Notes: generated by a model not told the origin, from the letters alone. 64,000 bases of DNA from Betaproteobacteria bacterium HGW-Betaproteobacteria-3 (GCA_002842205.1 PHCI01000002.1:186001-250000), one strand, 5' to 3'. Shown: positions 27,201 through 35,888, counted from the stretch's first letter. Numbers and translations are program-made.

Positions 27201-27785
27201 GACGTGATGGGCCCCCCTTACAACCGGTTGCAGTTGGAGCTCAGAACACTGTCGACGCAGACGGCACCCGGTGGCGCAACCTTCTTTGAAATCAATGGTA
27301 GTAACGTCGACTGGAACACCCAGCGCGGCTGGGCGATCGATTTGACGGTGCCTGGTTTCAGTGGCCTGCGGAACATTTATGCGCCGCAGCGCGTAGGCCA
27401 GACACTTGGCTTGTTCAGCACGGTGGCGCCAGCACAAAATGTTGAACCCTGCAATAGTGACGAGGGACAAGGTGTCAATTTTGTCTTCCCAATTGAAACC
27501 GGAAAGGGGCCAGACTACTGCCTGTTCGACACCAACGGGGATGGTGAATTCAACACTGCCGACATTTGCAGTGCGGCGGGGTATAAGACAGGGGCCGATG
27601 GCATCGACTCGGTGCTGCGCAGCCCGGTGTCCACTTGCTCTGGAGGTGCTTGCGTCACCAAATTCAGCATCCAGAACACGACGGGGCAGATGACCATCGC
27701 AGAAAAGCTGCCGAATCCACCGTTGCCCAGCGGCGTGACGCGGGACCGTATCTGGCGACGTATCATCAATCCGCCGATCCAGTAA
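24210..27785 (+). CDS. pilY1: Type IV pilus tip adhesin PilY1
   Basis: A 1191-residue secreted protein. The ATG at 24210 follows an AAGGGG ribosome binding site. A hydrophobic segment at about residues 28-45 is a plausible signal sequence. MLTVDDSGSM near residue 70 is the MIDAS-like motif of a von Willebrand A domain. The C-terminal half carries the beta-propeller seen in PilY1, with DGVLYVGGNDGMVHGFLE at about 710 and the repeat-like GDLKGKLWKFDFDS at about 910. Near the C-terminus FDTNGDGEFNTADI (about 1108-1121) matches an EF-hand or dockerin-type calcium loop. It caps the minor pilin complex and mediates adhesion and surface sensing in Pseudomonas. Confidence 0.94.
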   Translation: MSAWIKLIRGNGNAFLSSLFALWKSLNAWMIALFVATMTISTPSWGQLPAQEPLLSRDGGSVKPNIMLTVDDSGSMAWPQMPDAGTTIFVGNFTTTLPSFVANLHPSEPGYFGDLSTAAAITNSTNWRQMAMRSSDVNSIYYNPAVRYLPWIQADETRMPDAVVTAVRIDPMNSSGGTINLTLVSNVNARWCYGTNTTAGCADRNIQNNPGLFYVLNRDGSGNYLNPINSANYTKYDINQNGSTFPRAATRLDCTTSTTSCTQGEERQNFANWFQYYRTRILMAKAALAESFVGATDVYRVGWGRINKGNSSIDGVNTRVIEQGVRDFTPAHKIALYDWIFNTVQPTGTTPLRTALDTVGKYYERSDGRGPWNDQPGVGSGAPDKTCRRSYNVLTTDGLWNDSISTAGNQDNTNGATIVGPGLSFQYTPVRPFRDGQSNTLADFAMKYWKNDLRPDLDNKVVPSAQNPAFWQHMVNFTVGLGVRGTLDPAQDLLALTDGSKSWGGDKIDDLWHAALNSRGEFFSAKDPAELAGAIRSSFGQAVSNELKEAGVAAAAVVLEAGNRKYIPKYQTGIWDGDVDAFTLDANGQAGAKVWSALSKLPTWSQRNIVTWDTGLGTPSAVTFTWATLSPANRTALGPSATSTLVDYLKGDRVNESSSAFRVRNSVLGDFVNSNPVFAKDGLNEGYVALPTIGAAYPAYLSQKTARDGVLYVGGNDGMVHGFLETKGVTPASDGKEIFAYVPRAVYPNLHKLADQGYGTLLNPHQYFVDGPAREFDAHVRAPGASLSSWRNYLVGTLGAGGKAVYAIDITDPSNLNASSVRWELSSDSDPDIGYSTSAVEVGVLPNGKWVAVFGNGYSEAASSKAYLFVVDLETGAFNKIPVNPGATGNGLGGVAIKKNALTQIVSIYAGDLKGKLWKFDFDSGSASSFVVANGGNPIFSAEDAAGNPQIIFQAPLLFDHSLGGTIVTFGTGRLLTAADLSSTATQTIYGVWEKPADVMGPPYNRLQLELRTLSTQTAPGGATFFEINGSNVDWNTQRGWAIDLTVPGFSGLRNIYAPQRVGQTLGLFSTVAPAQNVEPCNSDEGQGVNFVFPIETGKGPDYCLFDTNGDGEFNTADICSAAGYKTGADGIDSVLRSPVSTCSGGACVTKFSIQNTTGQMTIAEKLPNPPLPSGVTRDRIWRRIINPPIQ

Positions 27786-27807
27786 CGAACCGCGGGAGCA
27801 TGACCAA

Positions 27808-28221
27808 ATGACGCGCAAACGCAAGCTTGAGCAGGGATTCACGCTGATTGAGGCGATGATCGTTGTCGCGATAATCGCAATTCTGTCCACGATCGCCTAC
27901 CCAAGCTACACACAGTTCATCGCCCGGGGGCACCGGGCGGATGCGCGAGCGACCGTGCTTGACGCGGCGCAATACATGGAGCGGCAGTATTCCACGCAGG
28001 GTGCATACCAGGATGCTCTACCCGCGAGATTGCTGGTGTCGCCTGCAGGGGCAGGTGGGGCCCAGCAGCGGTATACCGTGACGGTCACCACAAGTGTTTC
28101 GGCTTACACACTGAGTGCTGCACCGATCGGCGTTGACCCCTGCGGGACCCTGACCCTTACCAGCACTGGGGTGAAAGGCCGATTGGGAGCAGGTTTAAGT
28201 GTGGCAGAGTGCTGGCGTTGA
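27808..28221 (+). CDS. pilE: Type IV pilin PilE-like protein
   Basis: A 137-residue pilin-like protein. The leader ends EQG and the mature N-terminus is FTLIEAMIVVAIIAILSTIAYP, keeping Phe1 and Glu5. Residues ARATVLDAAQYMERQYSTQGAY match the PilE family of minor pilins encoded after PilY1. Two cysteines near the C-terminus (DPCGTL and AECW) are spaced for the pilin D-loop disulphide. It ends the pilin operon 17 bp before the convergent nrdR gene. It is probably the PilE-type minor pilin of the fimU-pilVWXY1E set and not the major subunit. Confidence 0.9.
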   Translation: MTRKRKLEQGFTLIEAMIVVAIIAILSTIAYPSYTQFIARGHRADARATVLDAAQYMERQYSTQGAYQDALPARLLVSPAGAGGAQQRYTVTVTTSVSAYTLSAAPIGVDPCGTLTLTSTGVKGRLGAGLSVAECWR

Positions 28222-28238
28222 CCGCGAGCTTGTACCCT

Positions 28239-28688
28239 CTACCGCCTCACCTCATCCACCAACGCCCGAAATTCGTCAATGTCCTCAAAGCTGCGGTACA
28301 CGCTGGCAAAGCGCACGTAGGCCACCTTGTCGAGCTTTTTGAGCTCGCGCATGACGAGCTCGCCGATGCGGGCTGAGGGGATTTCGCGCACGGCGAGGTT
28401 CAGCAGTTTTTCCTCGATGCGCTCGATGGCGCTGTCCACCTGTTCGGTGCTGACGGGGCGTTTGCGCAGGGCCAGCTTCATGGACGCGTGGAGCTTGCCG
28501 CGCTCAAACTCGATGCGCCGCCCGTCCTTTTTGACCACCGTGGGAAAGTTGACCTCGGGCCGCTCGTAGGTGGTAAAGCGCTTTTCGCAGGCGCCGCACT
28601 GGCGGCGGCGGCGGATGAAGTCCCCGTCTTCCGAGATGCGGGTTTCCATGACCTGGGTTTCGGCGTGGCTGCAAAACGGGCATTTCAT
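28239..28688 (-). CDS. nrdR: Transcriptional repressor NrdR
   Basis: A 149-residue protein of normal length. The N-terminal zinc ribbon has CPFC (residues 3-6) and CGAC (about 31-34), followed by an ATP-cone domain ([16 protein letters not shown]). NrdR senses dATP/ATP and represses ribonucleotide reductase genes through NrdR boxes. It lies 70 bp downstream of glyA on the same strand, the common glyA-nrdR pair in Burkholderiales. Confidence 0.96.
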   Translation of the reverse strand: MKCPFCSHAETQVMETRISEDGDFIRRRRQCGACEKRFTTYERPEVNFPTVVKKDGRRIEFERGKLHASMKLALRKRPVSTEQVDSAIERIEEKLLNLAVREIPSARIGELVMRELKKLDKVAYVRFASVYRSFEDIDEFRALVDEVRR

Positions 28689-28758
28689 AGGAGGGGCCTT
28701 GGTGTGAACGCTTCGGGCGAGGGCCCCCGAACGGACTCCGCCGCCCGAAGCAAACCGG

Positions 28759-30015
28759 TCACTTGTACACCGGGAAACGCGCCGTCAGGGCATTGACCTT
28801 GGCGCGCACTGCATCAATGTTGGCAGCGTCGCGCGGGTGGTCGAGCACGTCGGCGATGAGGTTGGCCGTGAGGCGGGCTTCCTCGTCCTGGAAGCCACGT
28901 GTGGTCATGGCCGGGGTGCCGATGCGCACGCCGCTGGTGACCATGGGCTTTTCGGGGTCGTTGGGAATGGCGTTCTTGTTGATCGTCATGTGGGCGGCGC
29001 CCAGCACGCTTTCAGCTTCCTTGCCGGTAATGCCTTTGGGGCGCAGGTCGACCAGCATCACGTGGCTTTCGGTGCGGCCGCTGACGATGCGCAGCCCGCG
29101 TTGGGTGAGCGTTTCGGCGACGATGCGGGCATTGGTCAGCACTTGCTGCTGGTACACCTTGAATTCAGGCTGGAGTGCTTCTTTGAAGGCCACCGCCTTG
29201 GCGGCAATCACATGCATCAGCGGGCCGCCCTGCAGGCCGGGGAAGATGGCGCTGTTGATGGCTTTTTCATGCTCGGGCTTCATGAGGATGATGCCGCCGC
29301 GCGGGCCGCGCAGGCTTTTGTGGGTGGTGGAGGTCACCACGTCGGCGTGGGGCACGGGGTTGGGGTAGAGGCCCGCAGCGATCAGGCCGGCGTAGTGGGC
29401 CATGTCCACCATGAAGAGGGCGCCCACGTCCTTGGCCACCTTGGCAAATCTCTCGAAATCAATAGCAAGAGAATAAGCACTGGCGCCGGCGATGATGAGT
29501 TTTGGTTTGGATTCGTGGGCCTTGCGCTCCATCGCGTCGTAGTCGATCGCTTCCTGGGCGTTGAGGCCGTAGCTCACCACGTTGAACCACTTGCCGCTCA
29601 TGTTCAGGGCCATGCCGTGGGTCAGGTGGCCACCTTCGGCCAGGCTCATGCCCATGATGGTGTCGCCCGGCTTGAGGAAGGCCAGAAACACGGCTTCGTT
29701 GGCCGATGCGCCGCAGTGTGCCTGCACGTTGGCGGCCCAACCATGTCGATCGGCGCCAAAGAGCTGTTTGACGCGATCGATGGCCAGTTGCTCGGCCACG
29801 TCCACGTATTCGCAGCCGCCGTAATAGCGTTTGCCGGGGTAGCCTTCGGCGTATTTGTTGGTGAGCTGGCTGCCTTGGGCGGCCATGACGGCCGGCGAGG
29901 CGTAGTTCTCGCTGGCGATCAGCTCGATGTGGTGTTCCTGGCGGGCGTTTTCGGCCTGGATGGCGGCAAACAGCTCGGGGTCGGTTTGTTCAACAAGGAT
30001 GTTGCGGTCGTACAT
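28759..30015 (-). CDS. glyA: Serine hydroxymethyltransferase
   Basis: A 418-residue SHMT of normal length. [21 protein letters not shown] at the N-terminus (about 29-49, key motif ELIASENY), [20 protein letters not shown] (key motif YAEGYPG) and the PLP-binding Lys in [15 protein letters not shown] (about 230) are present. It interconverts serine and glycine with tetrahydrofolate. A short run around 29455-29485 is unusually AT-rich for this gene (codons TAT TCT CTT GCT ATT GAT) but keeps the protein motif. It is followed by nrdR. Confidence 0.97.
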   Translation of the reverse strand: MYDRNILVEQTDPELFAAIQAENARQEHHIELIASENYASPAVMAAQGSQLTNKYAEGYPGKRYYGGCEYVDVAEQLAIDRVKQLFGADRHGWAANVQAHCGASANEAVFLAFLKPGDTIMGMSLAEGGHLTHGMALNMSGKWFNVVSYGLNAQEAIDYDAMERKAHESKPKLIIAGASAYSLAIDFERFAKVAKDVGALFMVDMAHYAGLIAAGLYPNPVPHADVVTSTTHKSLRGPRGGIILMKPEHEKAINSAIFPGLQGGPLMHVIAAKAVAFKEALQPEFKVYQQQVLTNARIVAETLTQRGLRIVSGRTESHVMLVDLRPKGITGKEAESVLGAAHMTINKNAIPNDPEKPMVTSGVRIGTPAMTTRGFQDEEARLTANLIADVLDHPRDAANIDAVRAKVNALTARFPVYK

Positions 30016-30275
30016 GGCAGTGCTGCAAGGTGGTGTCCCTGTATTTTCATTGGCATGAATTCAGGGCTGCCCAGGCGAACGGCGGATCACCAGGCGCAAC
30101 CAAGCAGCGTGGCGGTGCGCTCCCCCGTGATTTGCGGCCTGTAGGGTAGGCCGGGTTCACGTCGGCACGGTCAACCCGCCAGAGGGGCACCGCGCCTATC
30201 GCCAGTCGCGCACCGCGTGAGTGTAGCTGACCTGCGCGTGCATCGGCCGCTGTGGGGGGTGTTGCGCAGCGGAGG

Positions 30276-31091
30276 TCAGGACGCCGCCGACAGTGCGGCC
30301 ACTTTTTCGGTGCTGGCGGGCTTTTCGGCCGGAGCATTGACCGGGATGGGCAGCGGCTGGGCTTGCATCAGCGGCACGGCGCGGCCTTGTGCGACTTGCT
30401 GCAGGCGGGCATGTTCGGCCAGCACCTTGCCAGTGTAGCCGCCGTCGTCTTCCAGATTGGCCGCACCCACGTAGTACTTCAGGCCGCCTTCCAGCGAACC
30501 CGCACGGGCAATGCTTTCCTGTAACACCTTGACGCCCACGCGCAGGTTGGTCACGGGGTCGAATGCCGCCAGCTTGCCGCCAAAATTTTCGTATTTGTCA
30601 CTGTGAATGCCGGTCATGACCTGCATCAGCCCCTGCGCGCCCACGGGGCTCTGGGCAAACGGGTTGAAGCCCGATTCAATGGCCATGATGGCCAGAATCA
30701 AGGTCGGGTCGAGCCGGGTGCGCTTGCCGATCTCATAGGCTTCGACCACCAGCGCGCTCAGCGGTTCGGGCGCCACGCGGTATTTCTTGCTGAGCCAGAA
30801 GGCCACGGCGGCTTGCTGGCGGGGCAGATCCCCGGGGTTGGCGGCGGTGGCGCGTTCAATGGCGCTGGGTTCTGCCTCCATGCCCAGCACAGCCACCTTG
30901 CGGGCTTGCAGCCAGGTCATCAGGTGTTCTTCGCCGGTCTGGCGCAGATCGGCGCGGGCCACCAGGGTGATGGTGGCGAAGACCACGGCCAACCCGACGA
31001 GGGCGAAGCCGTTGTGTGTGATTTCAAAAAAACCGTCGGCGATGTCGGATGCGACGGTTCGCAAGCTTCGGACGAGTCCAGACGCTGTCAT
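30276..31091 (-). CDS. Lytic transglycosylase, SLT domain
   Basis: A 271-residue protein. The ATG at 31091 is preferred to one 18 bases upstream because AAAGGAAG lies before it. One hydrophobic helix (about residues 28-48) anchors the protein. The SLT domain carries the catalytic Glu in ILAIMAIESGFNPFAQS (about 140), then PVGAQGLMQVMTGIH, and a late YYVGAANLEDDGGY segment. It cleaves the glycan strand of peptidoglycan. A Pro/Ala-rich tail follows. A near-consensus promoter lies at 31278-31307 on the same strand. The 260 bp between its stop and the glyA start hold no gene. Confidence 0.88.
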   Translation of the reverse strand: MTASGLVRSLRTVASDIADGFFEITHNGFALVGLAVVFATITLVARADLRQTGEEHLMTWLQARKVAVLGMEAEPSAIERATAANPGDLPRQQAAVAFWLSKKYRVAPEPLSALVVEAYEIGKRTRLDPTLILAIMAIESGFNPFAQSPVGAQGLMQVMTGIHSDKYENFGGKLAAFDPVTNLRVGVKVLQESIARAGSLEGGLKYYVGAANLEDDGGYTGKVLAEHARLQQVAQGRAVPLMQAQPLPIPVNAPAEKPASTEKVAALSAAS

Positions 31092-31277
31092 AGCACTTCC
31101 TTTCGACACAAGGACGTGTCGGGCGATACTGGGGAATCAGCATCTCCTCACGACGCCTCGTTTGGATTGGGTCGCCATCAACTTCATGCAGCACTCACAG
31201 GGTGCCTGGCATTGAACTTGACTTAGCCGGGGTCGGCAGCGGGTTCGGGTTGCCCCCTAGAACTTGGGACTGATCGG

Positions 31278-31307
31278 ATTCTAGATGCGCTTCTCATATC
31301 AAGTCAA
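31278..31307 (-). promoter_or_regulatory. Sigma-70-type promoter for the lytic transglycosylase
   Basis: Read on the minus strand: TTGACT (31307-31302), 18 bases, TAGAAT (31283-31278). Each hexamer matches the consensus at five of six positions. The transcript would start near 31271 and have a leader of about 180 bases before the ATG at 31091. The region just to its right (about 31290-31375) is markedly AT-rich. Confidence 0.55.
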
Positions 31308-31542
31308 TCATATGAAATTGGTAAATTACTCTATTTTTGTAATTAAGAAAGCTGGATATAACATCAGTTTTTGGAGGGTTTGCGCCAAAAACGGGCTCGA
31401 CAGCGTGCCCATGGACCGCGGCAATGCGCGATTCCGGCCGCATGGTCGGATCCATGGGGGTTGAGGATTCCGGCGCCATTCAACTTCGCTTGTCAAGTCA
31501 AATACGCCAATCGCTGCGGTTCCTGTCATTGAAAAATCTGCT

Positions 31543-31571
31543 TTGAAATGGCCCGCGCGTTGCACTATCTT
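31543..31571 (+). promoter_or_regulatory. Strong sigma-70-type promoter upstream of candidate small RNA
   Basis: TTGAAA (31543-31548), 17 bases, TATCTT (31566-31571). The -35 box matches five of six consensus bases and the -10 box four of six, with optimal spacing. The predicted start, about 31577-31578, falls immediately before the first hairpin of the downstream segment and about 300 bases before the next protein start. Confidence 0.55.
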
Positions 31572-31577
31572 TAACTA

Positions 31578-31803
31578 CCCGAGCAATCGGGCCCCCGCCG
31601 GTAGGCGCCAGTTGGCACTCTGTCATGGAGGCGTTGACGAAGCAGCCCCGGAAACCTCTGGAGGCAATCCCTTGCTTCCTGCGCAATAAGGGACGTCACT
31701 CTCCCTGTTGCGAACCCAGACGGCCCCGACCCCCGGGTCAGCCCTTAATAGTCTGGTCTAGCCCGGCAGTCCGGCCACAGGTCGCCTGCCGGGTTATCTG
31801 TTT
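31578..31803 (+). ncRNA. Candidate structured small RNA, about 225 nt, family unknown
   Basis: The segment starts with a perfect GNRA hairpin, CCCGA-GCAA-TCGGG (31578-31591). Further inside, CCAGAC near 31716 pairs with GTCTGG near 31751, and the end is a terminator-like stem CCCGGCAG/CTGCCGGG (31762-31793) followed by TTATCTGTTT. In addition, CCGGTAGGCG near 31598 can pair with CGCCTGCCGG near the 3' end over ten positions, an alternative long-range helix. Four GGA motifs occur in between. The overall plan (long closing stem, own promoter, terminator) recalls 6S or regulatory RNAs, but I do not recognise conserved bases of 6S, 4.5S, RNase P RNA or tmRNA. It could also be a long leader of the next gene. 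Confidence 0.4.
31761..31803 (+). terminator. Rho-independent-like terminator of the candidate small RNA
   Basis: A stem of eight or nine pairs (GCCCGGCAG with CTGCCGGGT) encloses a 16-base loop and is followed by TTATCTGTTT. The T tract is interrupted, so termination may be partial, allowing read-through into the DUF748 gene at 31875. Confidence 0.4.
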
Positions 31804-31874
31804 GGGGTGACCGAATTCACACTTTGCAACCCGTGGCCGTTGACGCGCGGGGCGGCGGGCTGACAATCGCTGGC

Positions 31875-34800
31875 ATGCAAACCAAAATCTTCACAAATTC
31901 TCCTTGGCGGCGTCGCTTGGCGTGGGCGTTGGCGGGGCTCGTGGTGGTGTGGGCGGTGGGCTGGCTGGCCGTCCCCCCCATTCTGAAGAGCCAGGCCGAA
32001 AAGATCGCGGGCCAGCAACTGGGCCGCAAGGTGAGCATCGGGACGGTCGATTTCAAACCCTGGACGCTGGAGCTCACGGTCACCGACCTGGCCGTCGCGA
32101 CGGCCGACGGTACGGGCGAGCAGCTCAAAATCGGGCGTATCTATATAGACGGTGAGCTCGAGTCGTTGTTGCGGTTGGCGCCCGTGGTGGATGCGCTCAC
32201 GGTGGACACGCCCACGCTGCACATCACGCACCTGGGGGACGGCCACTACGACATTGACGACATTCTGGCGCGCCTCAACCAGCCTGGCGACCAGCCCCCC
32301 GGCGCGCCGCCCAGGTTTGCGCTGTACAACCTGGCCCTGAACGGCGGCGCGGTGGATTTCACCGACCAGGCCGTCGGCCGCACCCACGAGCTGCGCGGGC
32401 TCGACGTCAGCGTGCCCTTCCTCAGCAATCTGGCGTCCCAGCGCGAGGTCAAGGTCGCGCCGCGCCTGGCGTTCCGGCTCAACGGCAGCGTGTTCGATTC
32501 TGCGGCCGAGGGCACGCCCTTTGCCCAGACCCGCAAGACCGACGCAGCGGTGCGCATCTCGGGCCTGAACCTCGCGCCGTACCTGGGCTACCTGCCGGCC
32601 AGCCTGCCCGTGCGGCTGCAAAGCGCGGTGCTGGGGGCCGACCTGAAGCTGGCGTTCGAGCAGACGCCGCAAACCATCGTGCGACTGAGCGGCACGCTGC
32701 AGGCGGACGACGTGGTGGTGACGAACGTGCCAGCCGCGGGCGTCAAGGGTGCCCTGGGCGGCGATTTGCTGGCGTTCAAGTCGCTGCAGCTGACGCTGGA
32801 CGACTTGCAGCCGCTGGCGCGCCGCATCAAACTCTCGAAGGTGGCGCTGGAGTCGCCCGTGCTCGCGGTGCGCCGTGACGCGGCGGGTGGGCTCAATCTG
32901 GCGTTGGCGGCTGAGGCGGCCGGGCCCGACAACGGGCCCAGGAATGCTACTGAAAAAATAGCAAACAATGACCATTCTACGGGGACTGAAGGCCAAAAAA
33001 GCACTAAAACTGCGGTCATCACCCCCGCCACGCCATGGGCGGTGGAGGTGGCCCAGGTGGCGCTGCGGGCCGGTCTGGTGCGCTGGTCAGACGCCAGCAC
33101 ACCCCGGCCGGCCGAGATGGCGTTGAAGGGTTTGACCCTCGACGCCTCGGGCATCGCCTGGCCGTTGGGGCAGCCGCTGCAGTTCAGCGGGGCGGGCCAG
33201 ATCGACGGTGCCGCGCCAGCCGATTCGGCCGATGCCGCCAGCGCGGCCAACCTGCGCTTCACGGGGCAGGCCACCGACCGCATGGCCACCGTCACGGCGT
33301 CGGTCGGCCCCTTGCCGCTGTCGCTGGCGGGGCCTTACCTGGCCAGCTTTCTCGCACCGGTCTTGAGCGGCGAGGTGCAGGCCGATCTCGCCGTGAACTG
33401 GGCTGCGGCCGAGGCCGGGCGCGATGCCGCCCTGACGATTCAGGCCAAAACGCTGTCGCTGGACGACCTGGCGCTGCGGGCCGCGTCGGCAAGCGCCGTG
33501 AAAGCGGCGGCGGGCACCCACGCGAAGGGGGCCGCGACGGCGACAAACCCGACCGTGAAGGCGCGCAACACGGCGGCCACCCTGGCGAGCGTCAAAAAGA
33601 TCGGCATCACCGACGCGCAGATCGACGTGGCCGGGCAGTCGGTCACCGTGGCCCGGCTGGCCGTGACCCGCCCGATGGCACGTGTGGAGCGCGACGCCGA
33701 TGGGCGCTGGATGTTCGAGCGCTGGCTCAAGAACGCAGGTCCACCCGCAGCCGCGCCTGTGGCACGCGCGGCAAGCGTCGGCCCGTCCACCGCATCCGGT
33801 GCAGCCACCCCACCGGCCGCACCGGCATGGAAGGTGTTGCTGAGCGACGTTTCGCTGGTGGGCGGGGTGGTGGGCTACGCCGACCGGGCGACGCCCAAAC
33901 CCGTCGAGTTCGAGGTGTCGGGCCTCAAGGTGGCGCTGAAAAACTTTTCGCCTGACGGACGCAAACCCTCGCCGCTGACGGTGTCGGCGCGTGTCGGCGC
34001 GGGCCAGACCGAGCCTGGCCGGGTGGACTATCAAGGCAACCTGGCGCTGGTGCCGCTGAGTGCGGCGGGCCAGGTGCAGATTGTGCGGTTGCCGGTCCAT
34101 GCGTTCGAGCCGTATTTCGGCAACACCCTGAACATCGAGTTGCTGCGCGCCGACGCCAGCTTCAAGGGCCGCGTCCGCTATGCCGACGGCGCTGCCGGGC
34201 CGTCGGTGGATCTGGCCGGCGACACCGCGCTGGAAGACCTCCGTGCCAACAGCGTGCCGGTGTCCGCCCCGGCATCGGGCACGAACACCGGTACCGCCAG
34301 CCCGACCTTGTGGGTGCCCGAGGAAATCCTGAGCTGGAAGGCCTTGAGCCTGCGCGGGCTGGCCGTGTCGCTCGCACCGGGCACCGCCACATCGGTGGCC
34401 GTGGCCGAAACGGCGCTGAGCGACTTCTTTGCCCGCGTGATCATCGACCCCACCGGGCGCATCAACCTGCAGGACCTGGTGAAGCCGTCGTCCGCGCCCA
34501 GCGCCGCAGCGGGGGCGACCCCCACCACCGCCGCGGCGGCAGGCGCCACGGCGACGGCGGCAATCCGTGCGGTGACGCCGACCGCCGCCATGACGCCACC
34601 CGGCACCGCCACCGTGGCGGCCACCGTCCCCAGCGGCCCGGCACCGCGGATCGACGTGGGCCCGATCAGCCTGGTCAATGGCAAGGTGCTGTTCTCCGAC
34701 CGCTTCGTGCGGCCCAATTACACGGCCAACCTGAGCGAGTTGACCGGGCGCCTCAGTGCGTTCTCGTCGGTGTCGCCCACGGGCAGCCCGCCACTGGCCG

Positions 34801-35888
34801 ATCTGGAACTGCGCGGGCGCGCCGAAGGCACGGCCTCGCTGGAGATTCTGGGCCAGCTCAACCCGCTGGCCCAGCCGCTGGCGTTGGACATTTCGGCCAA
34901 GGTGCGCGATCTGGAGTTGCCGCCGCTGTCGCCGTACGCGATCAAATACGCGGGCTATGGCATTGAGCGTGGCAAGCTCAGCGTGGACGTGGCTTACAAG
35001 GTGCAGCCCGACGGCCAGCTCACCGCCTCCAACAACCTGGTGCTCAACCAGCTGAGCTTTGGCGACAAGGTGGAAGGCGCGCCCGCCAGCCTGCCCGTCA
35101 AGCTGGCGGTGGCCCTGCTGGCCGACCGCAACGGCGTGATCGACATCAACCTGCCCATCAGCGGCTCGCTCAACGACCCGCAATTCCGCCTCGGGCCGGT
35201 CATCTTCAAGGTGATCGTGAACCTGATTGCCAAGGCCATCACGTCGCCGTTCTCGCTGCTGGCCAGCGCCTTCGGGGGCGGGGGCGACGAGCTCAGCACC
35301 GTGAAGTTCGCCCCCGGCAGCGCTGTGCTGGCCGCCGACGCCCGCGCCGGGCTCGACAAGGTGGCCAAGGCTCTGACCGACCGGCCCGCGCTGACCATGA
35401 CCGTCGTCGGCACCGCCAGCCTGCAGGCCGAGCGCGAAGGCTACAAGCGCGAGCGCCTCAACGCGCTGGTGCAGGCCGAGAAGCGCCGCGCCGCGCTGGC
35501 GGCCGGGCAGACGCCCACGGCCGCCATCACCGTGGCCGCCGCCGAATACCCGGCATTGCTCAAAGAGGTGTACCGGCGGGCCGACATGCCCAAGCCGCGC
35601 AACCTCATCGGCCTGGCCAAAGACCTGCCAGGCCCGGAGATGGAGGCCTTGCTGCTGGCCAGCATCCCGGTGACCGACGAGGCCATGCGCGAACTGGCAC
35701 TGCAGCGCGGCGTGGCGGTCAAGGACTACCTGGCCTCGCGGCAATTGCCGGTGGAGCGGTTGTTTCTGGGGGCGGCCAAGGCGGTGGAAAGCAGTGCGGC
35801 AGGCGCCGGGGATGGCGCGGCAAAAGCGGGCACTGCGGCGGCTTCGGGCTGGAGCCCGCGCGCCGAATTGAGTCTCAAGACCCGGTAG
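31875..35888 (+). CDS. DUF748 (AsmA-like) large envelope protein
   Basis: About 1337 residues from the ATG at 31875; the frame is open from a TTG at 31824. The N-terminus (RRRLAWALAGLVVVWAVGWLAVPP) is a single membrane helix. The body has the repetitive beta-strand pattern of DUF748/AsmA-like proteins, with long Ala/Thr/Pro-rich linkers at about 540-580, 630-660 and 870-915. The conserved C-terminal part contains YAIKYAGYGIERGKLSV and GVIDINLPISGSLNDPQF, then FAPGSAVLAADAR in an OmpA-like segment. Such proteins are thought to act in the envelope, possibly in lipid transport between membranes, but the role is not established. A copy of the 43-bp repeat is embedded in frame at 32946-32988. Confidence 0.88.
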   Translation: MQTKIFTNSPWRRRLAWALAGLVVVWAVGWLAVPPILKSQAEKIAGQQLGRKVSIGTVDFKPWTLELTVTDLAVATADGTGEQLKIGRIYIDGELESLLRLAPVVDALTVDTPTLHITHLGDGHYDIDDILARLNQPGDQPPGAPPRFALYNLALNGGAVDFTDQAVGRTHELRGLDVSVPFLSNLASQREVKVAPRLAFRLNGSVFDSAAEGTPFAQTRKTDAAVRISGLNLAPYLGYLPASLPVRLQSAVLGADLKLAFEQTPQTIVRLSGTLQADDVVVTNVPAAGVKGALGGDLLAFKSLQLTLDDLQPLARRIKLSKVALESPVLAVRRDAAGGLNLALAAEAAGPDNGPRNATEKIANNDHSTGTEGQKSTKTAVITPATPWAVEVAQVALRAGLVRWSDASTPRPAEMALKGLTLDASGIAWPLGQPLQFSGAGQIDGAAPADSADAASAANLRFTGQATDRMATVTASVGPLPLSLAGPYLASFLAPVLSGEVQADLAVNWAAAEAGRDAALTIQAKTLSLDDLALRAASASAVKAAAGTHAKGAATATNPTVKARNTAATLASVKKIGITDAQIDVAGQSVTVARLAVTRPMARVERDADGRWMFERWLKNAGPPAAAPVARAASVGPSTASGAATPPAAPAWKVLLSDVSLVGGVVGYADRATPKPVEFEVSGLKVALKNFSPDGRKPSPLTVSARVGAGQTEPGRVDYQGNLALVPLSAAGQVQIVRLPVHAFEPYFGNTLNIELLRADASFKGRVRYADGAAGPSVDLAGDTALEDLRANSVPVSAPASGTNTGTASPTLWVPEEILSWKALSLRGLAVSLAPGTATSVAVAETALSDFFARVIIDPTGRINLQDLVKPSSAPSAAAGATPTTAAAAGATATAAIRAVTPTAAMTPPGTATVAATVPSGPAPRIDVGPISLVNGKVLFSDRFVRPNYTANLSELTGRLSAFSSVSPTGSPPLADLELRGRAEGTASLEILGQLNPLAQPLALDISAKVRDLELPPLSPYAIKYAGYGIERGKLSVDVAYKVQPDGQLTASNNLVLNQLSFGDKVEGAPASLPVKLAVALLADRNGVIDINLPISGSLNDPQFRLGPVIFKVIVNLIAKAITSPFSLLASAFGGGGDELSTVKFAPGSAVLAADARAGLDKVAKALTDRPALTMTVVGTASLQAEREGYKRERLNALVQAEKRRAALAAGQTPTAAITVAAAEYPALLKEVYRRADMPKPRNLIGLAKDLPGPEMEALLLASIPVTDEAMRELALQRGVAVKDYLASRQLPVERLFLGAAKAVESSAAGAGDGAAKAGTAAASGWSPRAELSLKTR
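32946..32988 (-). repeat. 43-bp dispersed element, copy 2, inside the DUF748 gene
   Basis: On the minus strand the copy reads CAGTCCCCGT... then TTTGCTA and ends CAGTAGC. It lies in the plus-strand DUF748 frame and encodes about 14 polar residues (around ATEKIANNDHSTGTEG) between two GC-rich domain segments, with no frame disruption. The AT-richness is obvious against the flanking sequence. Confidence 0.85.

Larger units (their letters stand above)
31110..31874. other. 765-bp gene-free region with AT-rich tract and candidate RNA gene
   Basis: No convincing protein-coding frame was found between the lytic transglycosylase and the DUF748 gene. The left part holds the transglycosylase promoter, the centre an AT-rich tract (about 31290-31375), and the right part a plus-strand promoter at 31543-31571, a hairpin-rich stretch and a terminator-like hairpin at 31761-31803. 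Two short open frames on the minus strand (31294-31479 and 31498-31686) show no recognisable motif and no ribosome binding site. Confidence 0.6.

Noticed and set aside
29450-29490. AT-rich stretch inside glyA resembling a fragment of the 43-bp element
   Set aside because: It shares only TTGCTATTGAT-like sequence and lacks the CCCCCGT start and the terminal inverted repeat, and the protein motif (SAYSLAIDF) is the normal SHMT one.
30016-30275. Riboswitch or leader RNA in front of glyA
   Set aside because: No glycine or folate riboswitch consensus is seen; the 260 bp contain only short inverted repeats.
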